From: an uncultured Bacteriovoracaceae bacterium
GTDB lineage: Bacteria; Bdellovibrionota; Bacteriovoracia; Bacteriovoracales; Bacteriovoracaceae
Length of the DNA stretch: 57,057 bases
Direction of reading: 5' to 3'
Assembly (NCBI GenBank): GCA_937923325.1
Contig: CAKZUQ010000034.1
Coordinates: forward strand, 1-57,057
Shown: piece by piece, positions 35,971 through 46,493 of the stretch
Numbering within the stretch: position 1 is the stretch's first letter
How the letters are laid out: each line of letters begins with the position of its first letter
Program-made: the position numbers and the translations under genes
Notes under the pieces: model-generated
The model's input: the letters and a program-made list of their open reading frames with translations, nothing else
Databases searched by the model: none
Told to the model about the DNA's origin: nothing

Positions 35971-36150
35971 TGTAAAACATTGAATAGCTGAACTATACGG
36001 CACAAAATAATTTAAGTTTAATAAATAAATATTAATCACATACACCACTTACATGAATTAAGAAACTTATGCTGATTTAGTTAATAAAAATTAATTGAAA
36101 TAATATAAAGATTGCTTAGTTAACAAGTTTGCTTGGCGAGAAAATTTGGC
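35971..36150. other. AT-rich gap between the lipoprotein and metK
   Basis: No open reading frame with a ribosome site on either strand. It contains the presumptive promoter of the lipoprotein gene and otherwise shows no recognisable structure. Confidence 0.4.
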
Positions 36151-36177
36151 AAAAAAAAACCCGAGATAAACTCGGGT
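36151..36177 (-). terminator. Terminator of metK
   Basis: Perfect 7-bp stem ACCCGAG/CTCGGGT (36159-36165 and 36171-36177), 5-base loop, then a run of T on the minus strand (36151-36158). Confidence 0.9.
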
Positions 36178-36201
36178 CTAATTTCTTATATTTTTTTGAA
36201 A

Positions 36202-37365
36202 TTAAAATTTAGCTTTTAACTCTTCTAGATAATCTAAGTTCTCCCAAGTGAATCCATTATCACTTGTTCTACCAAAGTGACCATAAGCTGCTGTATCTTT
36301 GTAGATAGGTCTCAATAGATCTAGTCTTTCAACAATAGCTTTTGGACGCATGTCAAAGATTTCATTTACAGCTTTTGTAATTGCATCTTGATCAACTTTG
36401 TTAGTTCCAAAAGTATCAACTAAGAAACTCATTGGCTTACTTACACCAATTGCATAAGCAACCTGAACTAGTGCTCTATCAGCAAGGCCTGCAGCAACAA
36501 CGTGCTTAGCAACTTGTCTAGCAGCGTATGTAGCTGATCTATCAACCTTAGAAGGATCTTTTCCAGAGAAAGCTCCACCACCGTGAGCTCCATGTCCACC
36601 GTATGTATCAACGATAATTTTTCTACCAGTTAAACCAACATCTCCCATTGGTCCACCGATAACAAATTTACCAGTTGGGTTAATGAAGTATTTTGTCTTG
36701 TCATCAATTAGATCAGCAGGAACTGTTTTATTAATAACTTCTTCTCTGATTGATTCGTGTAATTGTTTTTGAGTTAAGCTTTCAGCGTGTTGAGTTGAAA
36801 CAACAATAGAGTCAATTCTTTTTAAAACACCATCAACATATTCAGCAGAAACTTGTGTCTTACCGTCAGCTCTTAAACCTGGAACAATATTGTCATGTCT
36901 AACAACAGCAAGTCTTTTAGCAAGTCTATGAGAAAGATCAATTGTCATTGGCATAAAAGAATCTGTTTCATTACAAGCGTAACCAAACATAATCCCTTGA
37001 TCTCCAGCACCTTGGTCTAAGTCAGTTCCTTCACCTTCGTTAACACCAGCAGCGATATCTACTGATTGTTTATCTAGAGCTAAGTTAACTCCACATGTAT
37101 TTGCGTCAAAACCTTTATCCGAATGGTCATAACCAATCTTTCTAACTGTTTCACGAGCTATTTCATGATAATCAATATTTGCACTTGTAGTAATTTCACC
37201 TGCCAGTTGGATCATACCCGTTGTAATAAGAGTTTCACATGCAACTCTTGATTTTGGATCTTGAGTTAATAATGCATCAAGGATGCTATCACTAATCTGA
37301 TCTGCTATTTTATCTGGGTGACCTTCAGTTACTGACTCTGATGTAAAAACGTAATCTTTAAGCAT
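36202..37365 (-). CDS. metK: S-adenosylmethionine synthase
   Basis: 387 aa, the usual length. Signature segments are present: [14 protein letters not shown] at the N terminus, [12 protein letters not shown], and the glycine-rich [23 protein letters not shown] loop. It makes SAM from methionine and ATP in the cytoplasm. A strong GGAGGAA ribosome site precedes the ATG. No SAM riboswitch is visible in the 88-base upstream gap. It has a strong terminator, so it is probably a single-gene unit or the last gene of the mpl operon. Confidence 0.97.
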   Translation of the reverse strand: MLKDYVFTSESVTEGHPDKIADQISDSILDALLTQDPKSRVACETLITTGMIQLAGEITTSANIDYHEIARETVRKIGYDHSDKGFDANTCGVNLALDKQSVDIAAGVNEGEGTDLDQGAGDQGIMFGYACNETDSFMPMTIDLSHRLAKRLAVVRHDNIVPGLRADGKTQVSAEYVDGVLKRIDSIVVSTQHAESLTQKQLHESIREEVINKTVPADLIDDKTKYFINPTGKFVIGGPMGDVGLTGRKIIVDTYGGHGAHGGGAFSGKDPSKVDRSATYAARQVAKHVVAAGLADRALVQVAYAIGVSKPMSFLVDTFGTNKVDQDAITKAVNEIFDMRPKAIVERLDLLRPIYKDTAAYGHFGRTSDNGFTWENLDYLEELKAKF

Positions 37366-37453
37366 TTTGTATTCCTCCGTAGGACTGTGATCCTAGCACT
37401 AAATAAATAATACACTAGTCGAGATTTATACTATTTTTACGAGCTTATGGCCA

Positions 37454-39136
37454 TTATTTCTTTGAAAAATAAGTAAAAAGATGAGGGTCTCGGTATTTAA
37501 AAAACCTGGGCCTTCCGCGCTTCCAAGTCATCGAGTAGGTTTTATCTTTAATCTCTAATACTTGATAGTTCACGCCTTTGGAGTCTTTAAAGTTATATAA
37601 GAAATGATACTTATCAGCATAGAAAAGTCGTCTAAGCTTTGATTGATTAGAGACTTCATAACCTGGCTTCTCTGGTATTTTATCGTAGTCACTCCAAACT
37701 GTGGCCATATCTATTTTTCCAAGCATTGAAACTCTTGAAAAATACCTAAAAGCTTTATAATTTTCTCTTGGAGACTTCATCGCCTTGAGAGCAATCTTTA
37801 AATTTTTCTTTCTTATTTGCTTTCCTCTTCGGCTCATATCTGGGCAAAATATTTTAACTACGGAAGAGATGTAATGATAAGTAAAGGAGAACTCTCCAAC
37901 TCTAAATAAAGTATTAAGCCATTTTTCTTTTTTCCACTCATTCGGCTTTAAGTTTAAGTATTTAACAAGTTCTTGTTTTTCAGATAGATCACTATAAAAA
38001 GGGTCCAAAACCCTATTCATAACGATATGAGCGACATCTCTTCTTTCAAGTGCATCTTTACCATCAATTGTTCCAACCTCATTAAATAGGATTGTTTCCT
38101 GAGCAAATAAAGCCTTCCATAAGCGATCTTGTTTTCTCCAAAAATGATAAGACTCAGCTTGCTTTGTATAAACATATTTTTTAAGTTCAATAGAGGCTTC
38201 ATTTCTGTTTTTTACTAGTTGCTTAGCCTTTTTAGCATTTTTTGATTTTATAATATCTAAATAGAATTGATACTTTTCTTTTGTTCTTTCGTACCACTCT
38301 GAAACTCTAGAAAGTTGTGTTTTATGTCCTCTTTTGATTAATTTTTCAACAACAGACGACAACCAATTGATATCGTATCTAACATTTTCGGAGATAAAAT
38401 GTTTTTCCTTCATCACACTATAATAAAGCTGGTCTATAGTGGACCTAGTGAAAAGGTCTCCTCTTCTTCTATTTTTATCATAGGCTCCATCTTCAACAAC
38501 CTTTCTGTAAAAGAAGATTTTGTTCGCTTTAGATTTATTAGGATTAGCAGAATCGACTTTATATTTCTCATATTCGACTCTATTCTTAAGATGATCATTA
38601 GGGTAACCATAACTTTTTAAGAAATATATTTGTTCAATGAAGCTTTTATAATATGTTTTTAATAACTCTATATTTCGAGATGATTCTTTGAGTAGATTTG
38701 CTTTTTTAGTCTGGTCAATTTCAGAGTGATAGTTTTTCTTGAGTAATAAAAGCTTCTCTGTAGTGTCTATAAGATTTTTTGAAATTAAGTTATAACTTGG
38801 TAGTTTTTTGTCTTTTAGTAGTTGCTTTTTTATTTTTGAGATATGAGAAAGTTTTTTCTTAAAATGGTGTAGATTTGTAGATATTGCTTTTCTATCAATA
38901 TCATTTTTTATCAGTGGTAGGTAATTTCCTTGCCCTCTATAATTCTTTAATAATTTATAATATTTAAAATCAGTTCCTGGAGTACAAACCTCTTTAGAAT
39001 ACTGTTTATGTATTTCATTATACTTTCTTATATTTTTATAGAGATTACCACTCCATGAAAAGTACTCGCTTCCAAAGGCAGCACTTGTAAGTAACGATAA
39101 TAATAAATAGAAAAGAGAAAATCTAACAAAGCTCAT
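37454..39136 (-). CDS. Secreted protein with SleB-like hydrolase region
   Basis: 560 aa from the ATG at 39136; the longer frame starts at a TTG with no ribosome site and overlaps mpl further. A signal peptide (about 1-22) precedes a long, lysine-rich helical region (about 40-330). About residues 335-470 contain ETILFNEVGTIDG and RRDVAHIVMNRVLDPFY, which resemble the cell-wall hydrolase SleB pattern of an early glutamate followed by AVAxVVLNR. Peptidoglycan cleavage is therefore possible but divergent. It follows mpl with a short overlap, supporting a cell-wall role. Confidence 0.55.
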   Translation of the reverse strand: MSFVRFSLFYLLLSLLTSAAFGSEYFSWSGNLYKNIRKYNEIHKQYSKEVCTPGTDFKYYKLLKNYRGQGNYLPLIKNDIDRKAISTNLHHFKKKLSHISKIKKQLLKDKKLPSYNLISKNLIDTTEKLLLLKKNYHSEIDQTKKANLLKESSRNIELLKTYYKSFIEQIYFLKSYGYPNDHLKNRVEYEKYKVDSANPNKSKANKIFFYRKVVEDGAYDKNRRRGDLFTRSTIDQLYYSVMKEKHFISENVRYDINWLSSVVEKLIKRGHKTQLSRVSEWYERTKEKYQFYLDIIKSKNAKKAKQLVKNRNEASIELKKYVYTKQAESYHFWRKQDRLWKALFAQETILFNEVGTIDGKDALERRDVAHIVMNRVLDPFYSDLSEKQELVKYLNLKPNEWKKEKWLNTLFRVGEFSFTYHYISSVVKIFCPDMSRRGKQIRKKNLKIALKAMKSPRENYKAFRYFSRVSMLGKIDMATVWSDYDKIPEKPGYEVSNQSKLRRLFYADKYHFLYNFKDSKGVNYQVLEIKDKTYSMTWKRGRPRFFKYRDPHLFTYFSKK

Positions 39137-40562
39137 TAACAAACTCTGATTCCCATAGGCCAATACAAGTTCTATTACTTAATACCAAAAGTACTGAGTC
39201 AGAATCAACTCTTGTATCAATCTGAGAACGAAGATCAGCTAAGTCTTTTGAACAAACAGAGTCAATTCCAGTTTGTCTAATATCTTCAACTAATTTATCA
39301 CAATCTAGATCGTTTTTATTCTTTGCTGTCGTTTGAATAGAACTTTTTGCAATGATAACCTTATCAGACTTCAATAAACTCTGAGCAAATTCTTTTTGAA
39401 AGATAGAACTTCTTGCTGTTGCAGAAACGGGTTCGAATACAGTGACAATTTTCTTATCTTGATATTTCATTTTTATAGCATCGATAGTTAATTGAATAGC
39501 TTTTGGATGATGAGCGAAGTCATCTATAACAATACTTCCTTTATAATTCCCTCTAACTTCTTGCCTTCTTTTTACTAGCCCTAGTTTTTTTACTGCTTGT
39601 TTAAGTTCAGAAGCTTTAAAGTCATAGTTTTCTAGAGTTAAAATACAAGAACAAATATTTAATATATTATGGAGTCCAACAATATCAGTTTCAAAAGTTT
39701 CTAAAACTCCACCAACAACCACATCAAATGAGCTACCATGATCTGTAAGCTTAATATTCTTAGGGCCTAGTTTTGAATTCTCACCATAAATTTTCCATTG
39801 TTTTTCTGAGTATTTTTCACTCAGTTTATGAATAGATTTATAGTCATCATTGGCAATAATAGGTTTTGTTAAATTCGGAATTACTGCTTCAAATTCTTTT
39901 TCAATATCTTCAACTGATTCATAGATATCTGCATGATCATACTCCAAAGAAGTAAGGACCATAGAATTTAATTCATAAAGTCTGAACTTTGAGTATTTTT
40001 GAAAGTAAGCTGAATCATATTCATCAGATTCAATGGCAAAAAATTTACTCTCTCCAATTGTTGATGGTGGCCTATTGTCCATAATCCCACCAATAAAGTA
40101 ACCAGGTTTTTCACCAAGTGCCTCAAGGATTTGGGTTAGAAAGTAAGTTGTAGTTGTTTTACCGTGTGTTCCGGCAAGTCCTATAACTTCTTTATCTTTT
40201 AATACAAAAGAACCTAAAACACTTGGAAATGATGTAAAGGGAACTCCACACTCTTCAATTAACTTTGCATGTTCTGATAGTCTAGGAACAGAATTTCCAA
40301 CAATAATTAAGTCATATTTTTGTAGAAATTCTTTATTTACTTCTGAAAGTGGATAACAAGGTATGCCTGTTGAGTCTAAGTATGTGCTCATTGGAGGCGA
40401 AAAGCTTTGATCAGCTCCTTCAACCTCAATGCCTGCTTCTTTTAGTAAGCAAGCACTTGCCCCCATGCCAGTTCCACAAATTCTATAAAAAAATACTTTA
40501 GTAATTTTATCTTTTAATTTTAGAAGGTCCACGCCTTCAACCATATTATCTAGGTTCATCAA
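39123..40562 (-). CDS. mpl: Murein peptide ligase Mpl
   Basis: 479 aa, Mur-ligase family. The N-terminal Rossmann part has ICGTGMGASACLLKEAG, then P-loop GTHGKTTT (131-138), SDEYDSAYF and SLEYDHADIY in the central domain, and IDDFAHHPKAI in the substrate-binding part. Mpl attaches recovered L-Ala-gamma-D-Glu-mDAP tripeptide to UDP-MurNAc in peptidoglycan recycling. MurC was considered, but the HH of DDFAHHP and the ESDEYDSA motif fit Mpl better. Several ATG codons lie near the start; the first is given. Confidence 0.9.
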   Translation of the reverse strand: MMNLDNMVEGVDLLKLKDKITKVFFYRICGTGMGASACLLKEAGIEVEGADQSFSPPMSTYLDSTGIPCYPLSEVNKEFLQKYDLIIVGNSVPRLSEHAKLIEECGVPFTSFPSVLGSFVLKDKEVIGLAGTHGKTTTTYFLTQILEALGEKPGYFIGGIMDNRPPSTIGESKFFAIESDEYDSAYFQKYSKFRLYELNSMVLTSLEYDHADIYESVEDIEKEFEAVIPNLTKPIIANDDYKSIHKLSEKYSEKQWKIYGENSKLGPKNIKLTDHGSSFDVVVGGVLETFETDIVGLHNILNICSCILTLENYDFKASELKQAVKKLGLVKRRQEVRGNYKGSIVIDDFAHHPKAIQLTIDAIKMKYQDKKIVTVFEPVSATARSSIFQKEFAQSLLKSDKVIIAKSSIQTTAKNKNDLDCDKLVEDIRQTGIDSVCSKDLADLRSQIDTRVDSDSVLLVLSNRTCIGLWESEFVNELC

Positions 40563-40622
40563 AATCCCTTTTTAACTACTTCGACTACTAAATAATACCG
40601 TATTTCAGCTTAAGAATATAGC

Positions 40623-41390
40623 TTATTTTATCTTGGCACTTTGGCAATACTTAACAATTTTGTGAGAAGTTGCAAGTACCAAAGGCATTAATGCTATAGG
40701 TGAATTATTTTCCCATCTATCTTTTGATGTCGGGCAGTGAGCAAATTTTGGAAGGACATTGGCCATATTATAATCATAAAGTAACTGAGTCCCAAGGATT
40801 AGAGCTTGGTTTAAATTCATTCTATCGTTTTTATATTCGTTTGTTGCAATATCAAAAGCAGTTATATAATCAACAACTCCACTAGGAAGTTTTCTGTCTT
40901 TAACAACATGGATATAAATTTCAGAAACTTTATTTGGAAAGTTCTTTTTTACTTTTGCATAGACTTCCGGATCTTCACCAACATCATCACCGAATAATAT
41001 TACTTTTGTATTTAGATTCTTAATTTTTGATACAACGTAACTATATTTGTATTTAAACCCATCTCTATTTCTAATTAAATTTCTAGTAGATACCTCTAAA
41101 GGTGATAAATTGTGCTTATTTAAAAGCTTAAAGATTTTATATCTCAATATATTAGGCGAATTTGAAAGTATATATAATCCATTTGTATAAGAGTCCATTG
41201 AAGCAAAAAGATCATTCATCCCAGCAAAGGCTTTAGTAGAAAAAACACCATTCACAACAGAGCCAGCTGTGCTACCAACATTGGTTTGTTTAATCGTATC
41301 GTCAAAGTCACTAATTAAGATTGTGTCAGAGGCAAATGATTGAAATGATATTAAAAGTAAAACCGCTACTATTAGTTTTTTTGATCCCAT
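40623..41390 (-). CDS. Secreted App1-like HAD phosphatase (DUF2183)
   Basis: 255 aa with a signal peptide (1-20). The catalytic HAD motif I is SDFDDTIK (D28, D30), followed by VGSTAG and later ILSNSPNIL, typical of the App1/DUF2183 phosphatidate-phosphatase catalytic domain. VILFGDDVGEDPEVY supplies the motif IV acidic residues. It may dephosphorylate phospholipids or other phosphate esters in the periplasm. Its start overlaps the end of the S12 hydrolase gene by 19 bases. Confidence 0.78.
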   Translation of the reverse strand: MGSKKLIVAVLLLISFQSFASDTILISDFDDTIKQTNVGSTAGSVVNGVFSTKAFAGMNDLFASMDSYTNGLYILSNSPNILRYKIFKLLNKHNLSPLEVSTRNLIRNRDGFKYKYSYVVSKIKNLNTKVILFGDDVGEDPEVYAKVKKNFPNKVSEIYIHVVKDRKLPSGVVDYITAFDIATNEYKNDRMNLNQALILGTQLLYDYNMANVLPKFAHCPTSKDRWENNSPIALMPLVLATSHKIVKYCQSAKIK

Positions 41391-42292
41391 ACTAAACTCC
41401 CCAAAGTTTTTCTAAATTCATTTAAGGATTTTTTATCATACCAATACATCTTTGTCGCATTAGTTAAAATAACATGGCCAAGTTTTTTTACACTATCAAT
41501 CCATATAGAAGTACCAGTAAACCCTAAGTGACCGAAAGTACGATCTGTACATCCACTTCCTGCGAGAGTAAAAGTTGGGTTTTCCACTCTATCCCATCCT
41601 GCAACAAACCTGTGATCATTCTTTGAAAGCTGCTCTTTCATAAATCCATTTAAGTTAAACTTATTTTCAAGCTCTAATAGAGTTTCACAAACTCCAGTGA
41701 TTGTTCCAAAAAGGCCTGCGTGACTAACTTTGGTATCAAGGGTGAATGCATTGGGATCATGGACAATTCCAAGGTTTGGTTTTCCATTTCGAAAGCCATT
41801 TTGAATACATCTATGTCTACTTGTTAGATCTTTCCAAAATAGTAACTCTTTATGCCAGTACTTTGATGCAACATCATGTAGATCAAGATGTAAGTTATTA
41901 TTGAACTCTAACATAAACCTTAAGGCTGAATAATCTGAATATAAGGTTTTTGCTTCTTTTATATTATAAGATTCAATAATATCTTTCCAGCCATGCTTAG
42001 GAAGAAGCCCCCATGCTGGAAGACCTCCTCTATGATTTAAAACAAGCTTCATCTCATCAGAGACTTCACTTTGTTTATCTAAGAACCCAATTCCATTTGT
42101 TAGAGGCTTAGATAAGCTGGCCAGATCAAAGTAAACTTCAGGTTTTTCCACAATAAAACCTGAAGCCAATTGATCAAACTCAAAAGCTTTATAAGTGCCT
42201 TTTGAAAAATCTATAATACCAACACCTAGAGCATCAATACTTTTTTCACTTATAAACTTTTTTGATAGATCAATGATCTTTTCTTCATTCAT
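41372..42292 (-). CDS. S12/class C beta-lactamase-type serine hydrolase, cytoplasmic
   Basis: 306 aa. The catalytic SxxK is S59-L-S-K62 in DLASLSKPL; YSD (117-119) takes the YxN place and HAG (190-192) the KTG place, as in many S12 esterases and D-amino-peptidases. There is no signal peptide, so it acts in the cytoplasm, unlike true beta-lactamases. Its ATG overlaps the ppdK stop at TAATG. The position next to mpl suggests it could process peptidoglycan-derived peptides (inference). Confidence 0.8.
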   Translation of the reverse strand: MNEEKIIDLSKKFISEKSIDALGVGIIDFSKGTYKAFEFDQLASGFIVEKPEVYFDLASLSKPLTNGIGFLDKQSEVSDEMKLVLNHRGGLPAWGLLPKHGWKDIIESYNIKEAKTLYSDYSALRFMLEFNNNLHLDLHDVASKYWHKELLFWKDLTSRHRCIQNGFRNGKPNLGIVHDPNAFTLDTKVSHAGLFGTITGVCETLLELENKFNLNGFMKEQLSKNDHRFVAGWDRVENPTFTLAGSGCTDRTFGHLGFTGTSIWIDSVKKLGHVILTNATKMYWYDKKSLNEFRKTLGSLVWDQKN

Positions 42293-44952
42293 TATTTATT
42301 TTTAAGTGCTGCTTGTGCCGCTGATAGTCTAGCAATAGGAACTCTAAAAGGTGAACAACTCACATAATCTAGTCCTGCGTTATGACAAAATTCAATTGAG
42401 CTTGGTTCTCCACCATGTTCTCCACAAATTCCACAGTGAAGTTCACTATTGGCCTGTTTACCGATTTTAACAGCATGCTCTACCAAAAAGCCAACACCAG
42501 CTTGATCTAGTGCAACAAATGGATCACGATCTAAAACTCCTCTAGTTTGATACATAGGTAAAAATTTTCCAGAGTCATCTCTTGATAGGCCAAATGTAGT
42601 TTGAGTTAAGTCATTCGTACCGAAAGAGAAAAAATCTGCATGAGGGGCAACTTCATCAGCTGTTATACATGCTCTTGGTAATTCTAACATCGTACCAAGT
42701 TTAAACTTAATTTCTTTTTTCTTTTCTTTAAATACATCAGCAATAACTTCCAATGATTCTTCTTTTAAAATTTCTAACTCTTTAGCCGTTGCAATCAGAG
42801 GTATCATAATCTCAGGAATAACTTCAACACCCTTTTCAGCAGTATTTATGGCAGCTTCCATTATAGCTCTAACTTGCATTTTATAAATTTCTGGATACGT
42901 TATTCCAAGGCGACAGCCTCTATGCCCTAACATTGGATTAAACTCATGGAGTCCATCTTGTCTTTGTTTGATTACTGAAAGATCAACCCCAAGTGCATCT
43001 GCAAGCTCTTGCATTTCAGACTCTTTATGAGGAAGAAATTCATGAAGAGGTGGATCAAGAAGTCTAATATTTACAGGTAACCCTTTCATCTGTGTAAAAA
43101 TTCCTGTAAAATCTTCTCTTTGATATGGAAGAAGTTTATCAAGAGCAAGTTGTCTGTCTTCTTTTGATGTTGCAAAAATCATCTCTCTAACAGCAAGAAT
43201 TCTCTCTGGAGCAAAAAACATATGTTCAGTTCTACAAAGTCCAATTCCTTCAGCACCAAACTCTAAAGCAATTTTACTATCTTCAGGATTATCTGCATTT
43301 GTTCTAACTTTTAGTCGTCTATTTTCATCTGCCCACTTCATAAAAGTAGCAAAGTTTTCAGAGATTGTTGCTTCAATTGTTGGAACTACACCTTCAAATA
43401 CATCTCCAGTTCCACCTTCAATCGTTAGAAAGTCTCCTTCTTTGAATGAGTGAGTTCCAATTTTTAAAGTTTTTTCTTTTTCATTTATTTCAAGAACCAT
43501 ACATCCAGCAACACAAGGTTTTCCCATACCTCTTGCAACAACAGCTGCGTGAGATGTCATACCACCTCTAGCAGTTAAGATTCCCTCAGCCGCATTCATT
43601 CCACCAATATCCTCTGGTGAAGTTTCCTGTCTAACCAAAATTACTTTCTTTCCAGAGTCTACCCAATCTTGAGCAGTTTCTGAATCAAATACAATCTGTC
43701 CACATGCAGCTCCAGGACTTGCTGGCAAACCAGTTGCAAGATGATTTTTATCTGCGTTAGGGTCTAATCTTGGGTGTAGTAAATTATCTAGATCTTCTGG
43801 TTGAATTTTTAAAAGAGCTTCTTTTTCAGTTATAATTTTTTCTTCAACTAAATCAACTGCAATTTTTAAGGCTGCATTAATTGTTCTTTTTCCATTTCTA
43901 GTTTGAAGAATATAAAGAGTTCCATCTTCAATTGTGAACTCAATATCTTGCATATCTTTATAATGAGCTTCAAGTTTTTGATAAATATCTGTTAGTTCTT
44001 GGAATGCCTTTGGCATTTCTTCTTCTAAAGTTTTAAACGATTCATTAGAGTTATTTTTACTAGCTTCATTTATTGGGCCAGGAGTTCTTATACCTGCAAC
44101 AACATCTTCCCCTTGCGCATTTATTAAATACTCTCCGAAGAATATTTTTTCACCAGTAGAAGGGTCTCTTGTAAAACAAACACCTGTTGCTGAATTGTTC
44201 CCTGTATTTCCAAAAACCATTGACTGAACATTTACTGCTGTTCCCCAGTCATGAGAAAAGCCATTCATTTCTCTATATTTGATGGCCCTTGAATTGTTCC
44301 AAGATCCAAATACAGCTCCAATGGCCGCCCATAGTTGATCCATTGGATCTTGTGGAAAAGACTTTCCAAACTCTTCAAGAAGAACTTGTTTATAGACATC
44401 TACTAACTCTTGTAGATCTCCTTCGTCTAATTCAGTATCTTCTTTATAATCTCTAGCTTCTTTTAAGTCTTCAAGTTGAGCTTCTAAAATCGAAGTATTA
44501 AACCCCATTACAACATTTGCAAACATCTGAATAAATCTTCTATATGAATCCCATGCGAATCTAGCGTTTCCAGTCTTCTGTGCCATGGCCACAACTGTCT
44601 CATCATTCATACCTAGATTTAAAACAGTGTCCATCATACCAGGCATTGATATTTTTGCTCCCGATCTAACAGAGAATAAAAGTGGATTTGATTTATCTCC
44701 AAATTTTTTACCTGTAATGCTTTCAACTTCTTTTAAAGCCGAAAGAACTTGTGATCTTATTTCTTGTGAAATACTTTTATTTTGCTCATAGTAATCAAGA
44801 CAAGCTCCAGTAGAAACAGTGAAGCCTGGAGGAACAGGTAGTTTTAAATTACACATTTCTGCTAAGTTTGCGCCTTTTCCACCAAGAAGATCTTTTTGAC
44901 TTTTATCTCCATCAGTTTTTGAACTACTAAAACCATAAACCCATTTTGTCAT
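42292..44952 (-). CDS. ppdK: Pyruvate, phosphate dikinase
   Basis: 886 aa, full length. The ATP-grasp domain starts with GGKGANLAEM; the phosphohistidine domain has the GGMTSHAAVVARGMGKPCVAG box with the catalytic histidine; the C-terminal TIM barrel has LRTEHMFF, LGTMLELPRA and ELHCGICGEHGGEPSS. It interconverts pyruvate and phosphoenolpyruvate, which suits gluconeogenesis from amino acids. An AAAGGAA ribosome site precedes the ATG. First gene of the operon that runs to the SleB-like gene. Confidence 0.96.
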   Translation of the reverse strand: MTKWVYGFSSSKTDGDKSQKDLLGGKGANLAEMCNLKLPVPPGFTVSTGACLDYYEQNKSISQEIRSQVLSALKEVESITGKKFGDKSNPLLFSVRSGAKISMPGMMDTVLNLGMNDETVVAMAQKTGNARFAWDSYRRFIQMFANVVMGFNTSILEAQLEDLKEARDYKEDTELDEGDLQELVDVYKQVLLEEFGKSFPQDPMDQLWAAIGAVFGSWNNSRAIKYREMNGFSHDWGTAVNVQSMVFGNTGNNSATGVCFTRDPSTGEKIFFGEYLINAQGEDVVAGIRTPGPINEASKNNSNESFKTLEEEMPKAFQELTDIYQKLEAHYKDMQDIEFTIEDGTLYILQTRNGKRTINAALKIAVDLVEEKIITEKEALLKIQPEDLDNLLHPRLDPNADKNHLATGLPASPGAACGQIVFDSETAQDWVDSGKKVILVRQETSPEDIGGMNAAEGILTARGGMTSHAAVVARGMGKPCVAGCMVLEINEKEKTLKIGTHSFKEGDFLTIEGGTGDVFEGVVPTIEATISENFATFMKWADENRRLKVRTNADNPEDSKIALEFGAEGIGLCRTEHMFFAPERILAVREMIFATSKEDRQLALDKLLPYQREDFTGIFTQMKGLPVNIRLLDPPLHEFLPHKESEMQELADALGVDLSVIKQRQDGLHEFNPMLGHRGCRLGITYPEIYKMQVRAIMEAAINTAEKGVEVIPEIMIPLIATAKELEILKEESLEVIADVFKEKKKEIKFKLGTMLELPRACITADEVAPHADFFSFGTNDLTQTTFGLSRDDSGKFLPMYQTRGVLDRDPFVALDQAGVGFLVEHAVKIGKQANSELHCGICGEHGGEPSSIEFCHNAGLDYVSCSPFRVPIARLSAAQAALKNK

Positions 44953-45098
44953 TACTATGTTCCTTTTTTATAAAAATTAACTGCAAAAATTCTATCACAT
45001 TTGAATTCTAAAAAGTACAAACTACAAAAAAATTAACAAAAGAAAAGTTTTCCACTGTGCGCAAAAGTTGAGTGTTAAGATAAGTTTTTCCAATTTAC
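44953..45098. other. Promoter region before ppdK
   Basis: About 145 bases with no coding sequence. On the minus strand a TAGAAT (-10-like) lies near 45,000, but no good -35 is found. Otherwise very AT-rich with no clear element. Confidence 0.3.
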
Positions 45099-45124
45099 AA
45101 AAAAAGCCTAGGATTTACCTAGGC
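45099..45124 (-). terminator. Terminator of glyS
   Basis: Perfect 7-bp stem GCCTAGG/CCTAGGC (45106-45112 and 45118-45124), loop of five bases, followed on the minus strand by seven T. Confidence 0.9.
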
Positions 45125-45152
45125 CCAACAACTATTCAAAAAAATATTTAAT

Positions 45153-46475
45153 CTAAAAGCCGAATTTATTTAATAAATATGTTTGTAACTCACTAATAGC
45201 GATTCTCTCTTGAGTCATACTATCTCTATCTCTTACAGTTACAGCATTATCCTCAAGAGTATCATAATCAACTGTTACACAATAAGGTGTACCAATTTCA
45301 TCTTGTCTTCTATATCTCTTACCTATTGACCCTGCTATATCGTATTCACATTTATATCTTTTTTGAAGATCAGCCAAAATTCCACGAGCAGCTTCTTGAA
45401 GTGGCTCTTTTTTCATAAGTGGCATAACAGCAACTTTAATTGGAGCTAAATGAGGTTTAAACTTCATCACAACTCTTTCTTCTTTCTCGCCAGCATTTTC
45501 CACAGTGTATGCATTACAAAGAATAGCAAGTAAGTGTCTATCACACCCAACTGAAGTTTCTAATACATATGGGATGTATTTTTTGTTTCCATCTTGAACA
45601 TCAACATAGTTAAGGTTTTTTCCAGAATGTTCTGCGTGACGGCCTAAATCGAAATCTGTTCTCGAGTGAACCCCTTCCATCTCATCCCAACCAATTGGAA
45701 ATTTGTATTCAATATCAAAAGCTGCATCTGCATAATGAGCTAGATCTTCACCATGGTCGTGCCATCTTAATTTATCAGCATCTAAGCCATTATCTAAATG
45801 CCACTGGAAACGGATTTCCTTCCACTTCTCCATAGCTTCTGATTGAGTCCCCGGCTTGACAAAATATTGCATTTCCATTTGTTCAAATTCACGAGTTCTA
45901 AAAATAAAATTACCTGGAGTAATTTCGTTTCTAAAAGCTTTACCAATTTGAGCAATACCAAACGGTAACTTTTTTCTCATCGTTTTTTGTACGTTCATAA
46001 AGTTTGTAAAGATACCTTGTGCTGTTTCAGGTCTTAAATAAACAACTGATCCTGAATCCTTCACAGGACCCATCGTTGTTTCAAACATCAAGTTAAAATC
46101 TCTTGGTTCTGTAAATGAGTCTTTTGCCCCACATTTTTCACAATCAGCATTTAAATCAATTTTATCCGCTCTAAATCTTGCCTTACACTCTTTACAATCA
46201 ACTAATGGATCTGAAAACCCATCAACGTGACCAGAAGCTTTCCAAACTTGTGGATGCATAAGAATTGAAGCATCAACACCTTCAATATCTTCTCTATAAG
46301 TCATGGCCTTCCACCATGAATCTTTAATATTGTTCTTAAGCTCGACACCTAATGGACCATAATCCCAACAAGAACCTAATCCACCATAGATCTCTGAACT
46401 TTGAAAAATAAACCCACGACTTTTCGACAGACTTACAATTTCATTCATATCTTCAACTGTTTTTTCTTTTGACAT
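45153..46475 (-). CDS. glyS: Glycyl-tRNA synthetase, dimeric type
   Basis: 440 aa, the alpha-2 (Thermus/archaeal-like) form rather than alpha2-beta2. It has [29 protein letters not shown] at the N terminus, a zinc-knuckle-like CKECKARF...CEKCGAK, class II motif 2 ([21 protein letters not shown]) and motif 3 ([12 protein letters not shown]). The C terminus is an anticodon-binding domain. It charges tRNA-Gly. A GGAG ribosome site is present. It lies 18 bases after msbA, so the two share a transcript. Confidence 0.96.
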   Translation of the reverse strand: MSKEKTVEDMNEIVSLSKSRGFIFQSSEIYGGLGSCWDYGPLGVELKNNIKDSWWKAMTYREDIEGVDASILMHPQVWKASGHVDGFSDPLVDCKECKARFRADKIDLNADCEKCGAKDSFTEPRDFNLMFETTMGPVKDSGSVVYLRPETAQGIFTNFMNVQKTMRKKLPFGIAQIGKAFRNEITPGNFIFRTREFEQMEMQYFVKPGTQSEAMEKWKEIRFQWHLDNGLDADKLRWHDHGEDLAHYADAAFDIEYKFPIGWDEMEGVHSRTDFDLGRHAEHSGKNLNYVDVQDGNKKYIPYVLETSVGCDRHLLAILCNAYTVENAGEKEERVVMKFKPHLAPIKVAVMPLMKKEPLQEAARGILADLQKRYKCEYDIAGSIGKRYRRQDEIGTPYCVTVDYDTLEDNAVTVRDRDSMTQERIAISELQTYLLNKFGF

Positions 46476-46493
46476 AATATTCTCCGTTATATT

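Noticed and set aside
37366..37453. SAM riboswitch upstream of metK
   Set aside because: The gap is only 88 bases and shows no conserved riboswitch helices or an anti-terminator/terminator pair.
42292..44952. Phosphoenolpyruvate synthase instead of pyruvate phosphate dikinase
   Set aside because: The N-terminal GGKGANLAEM start, 886-aa length and domain order fit PpdK.
46476..46493. T-box upstream of glyS
   Set aside because: Only 18 bases separate glyS from msbA, too short for a T-box.
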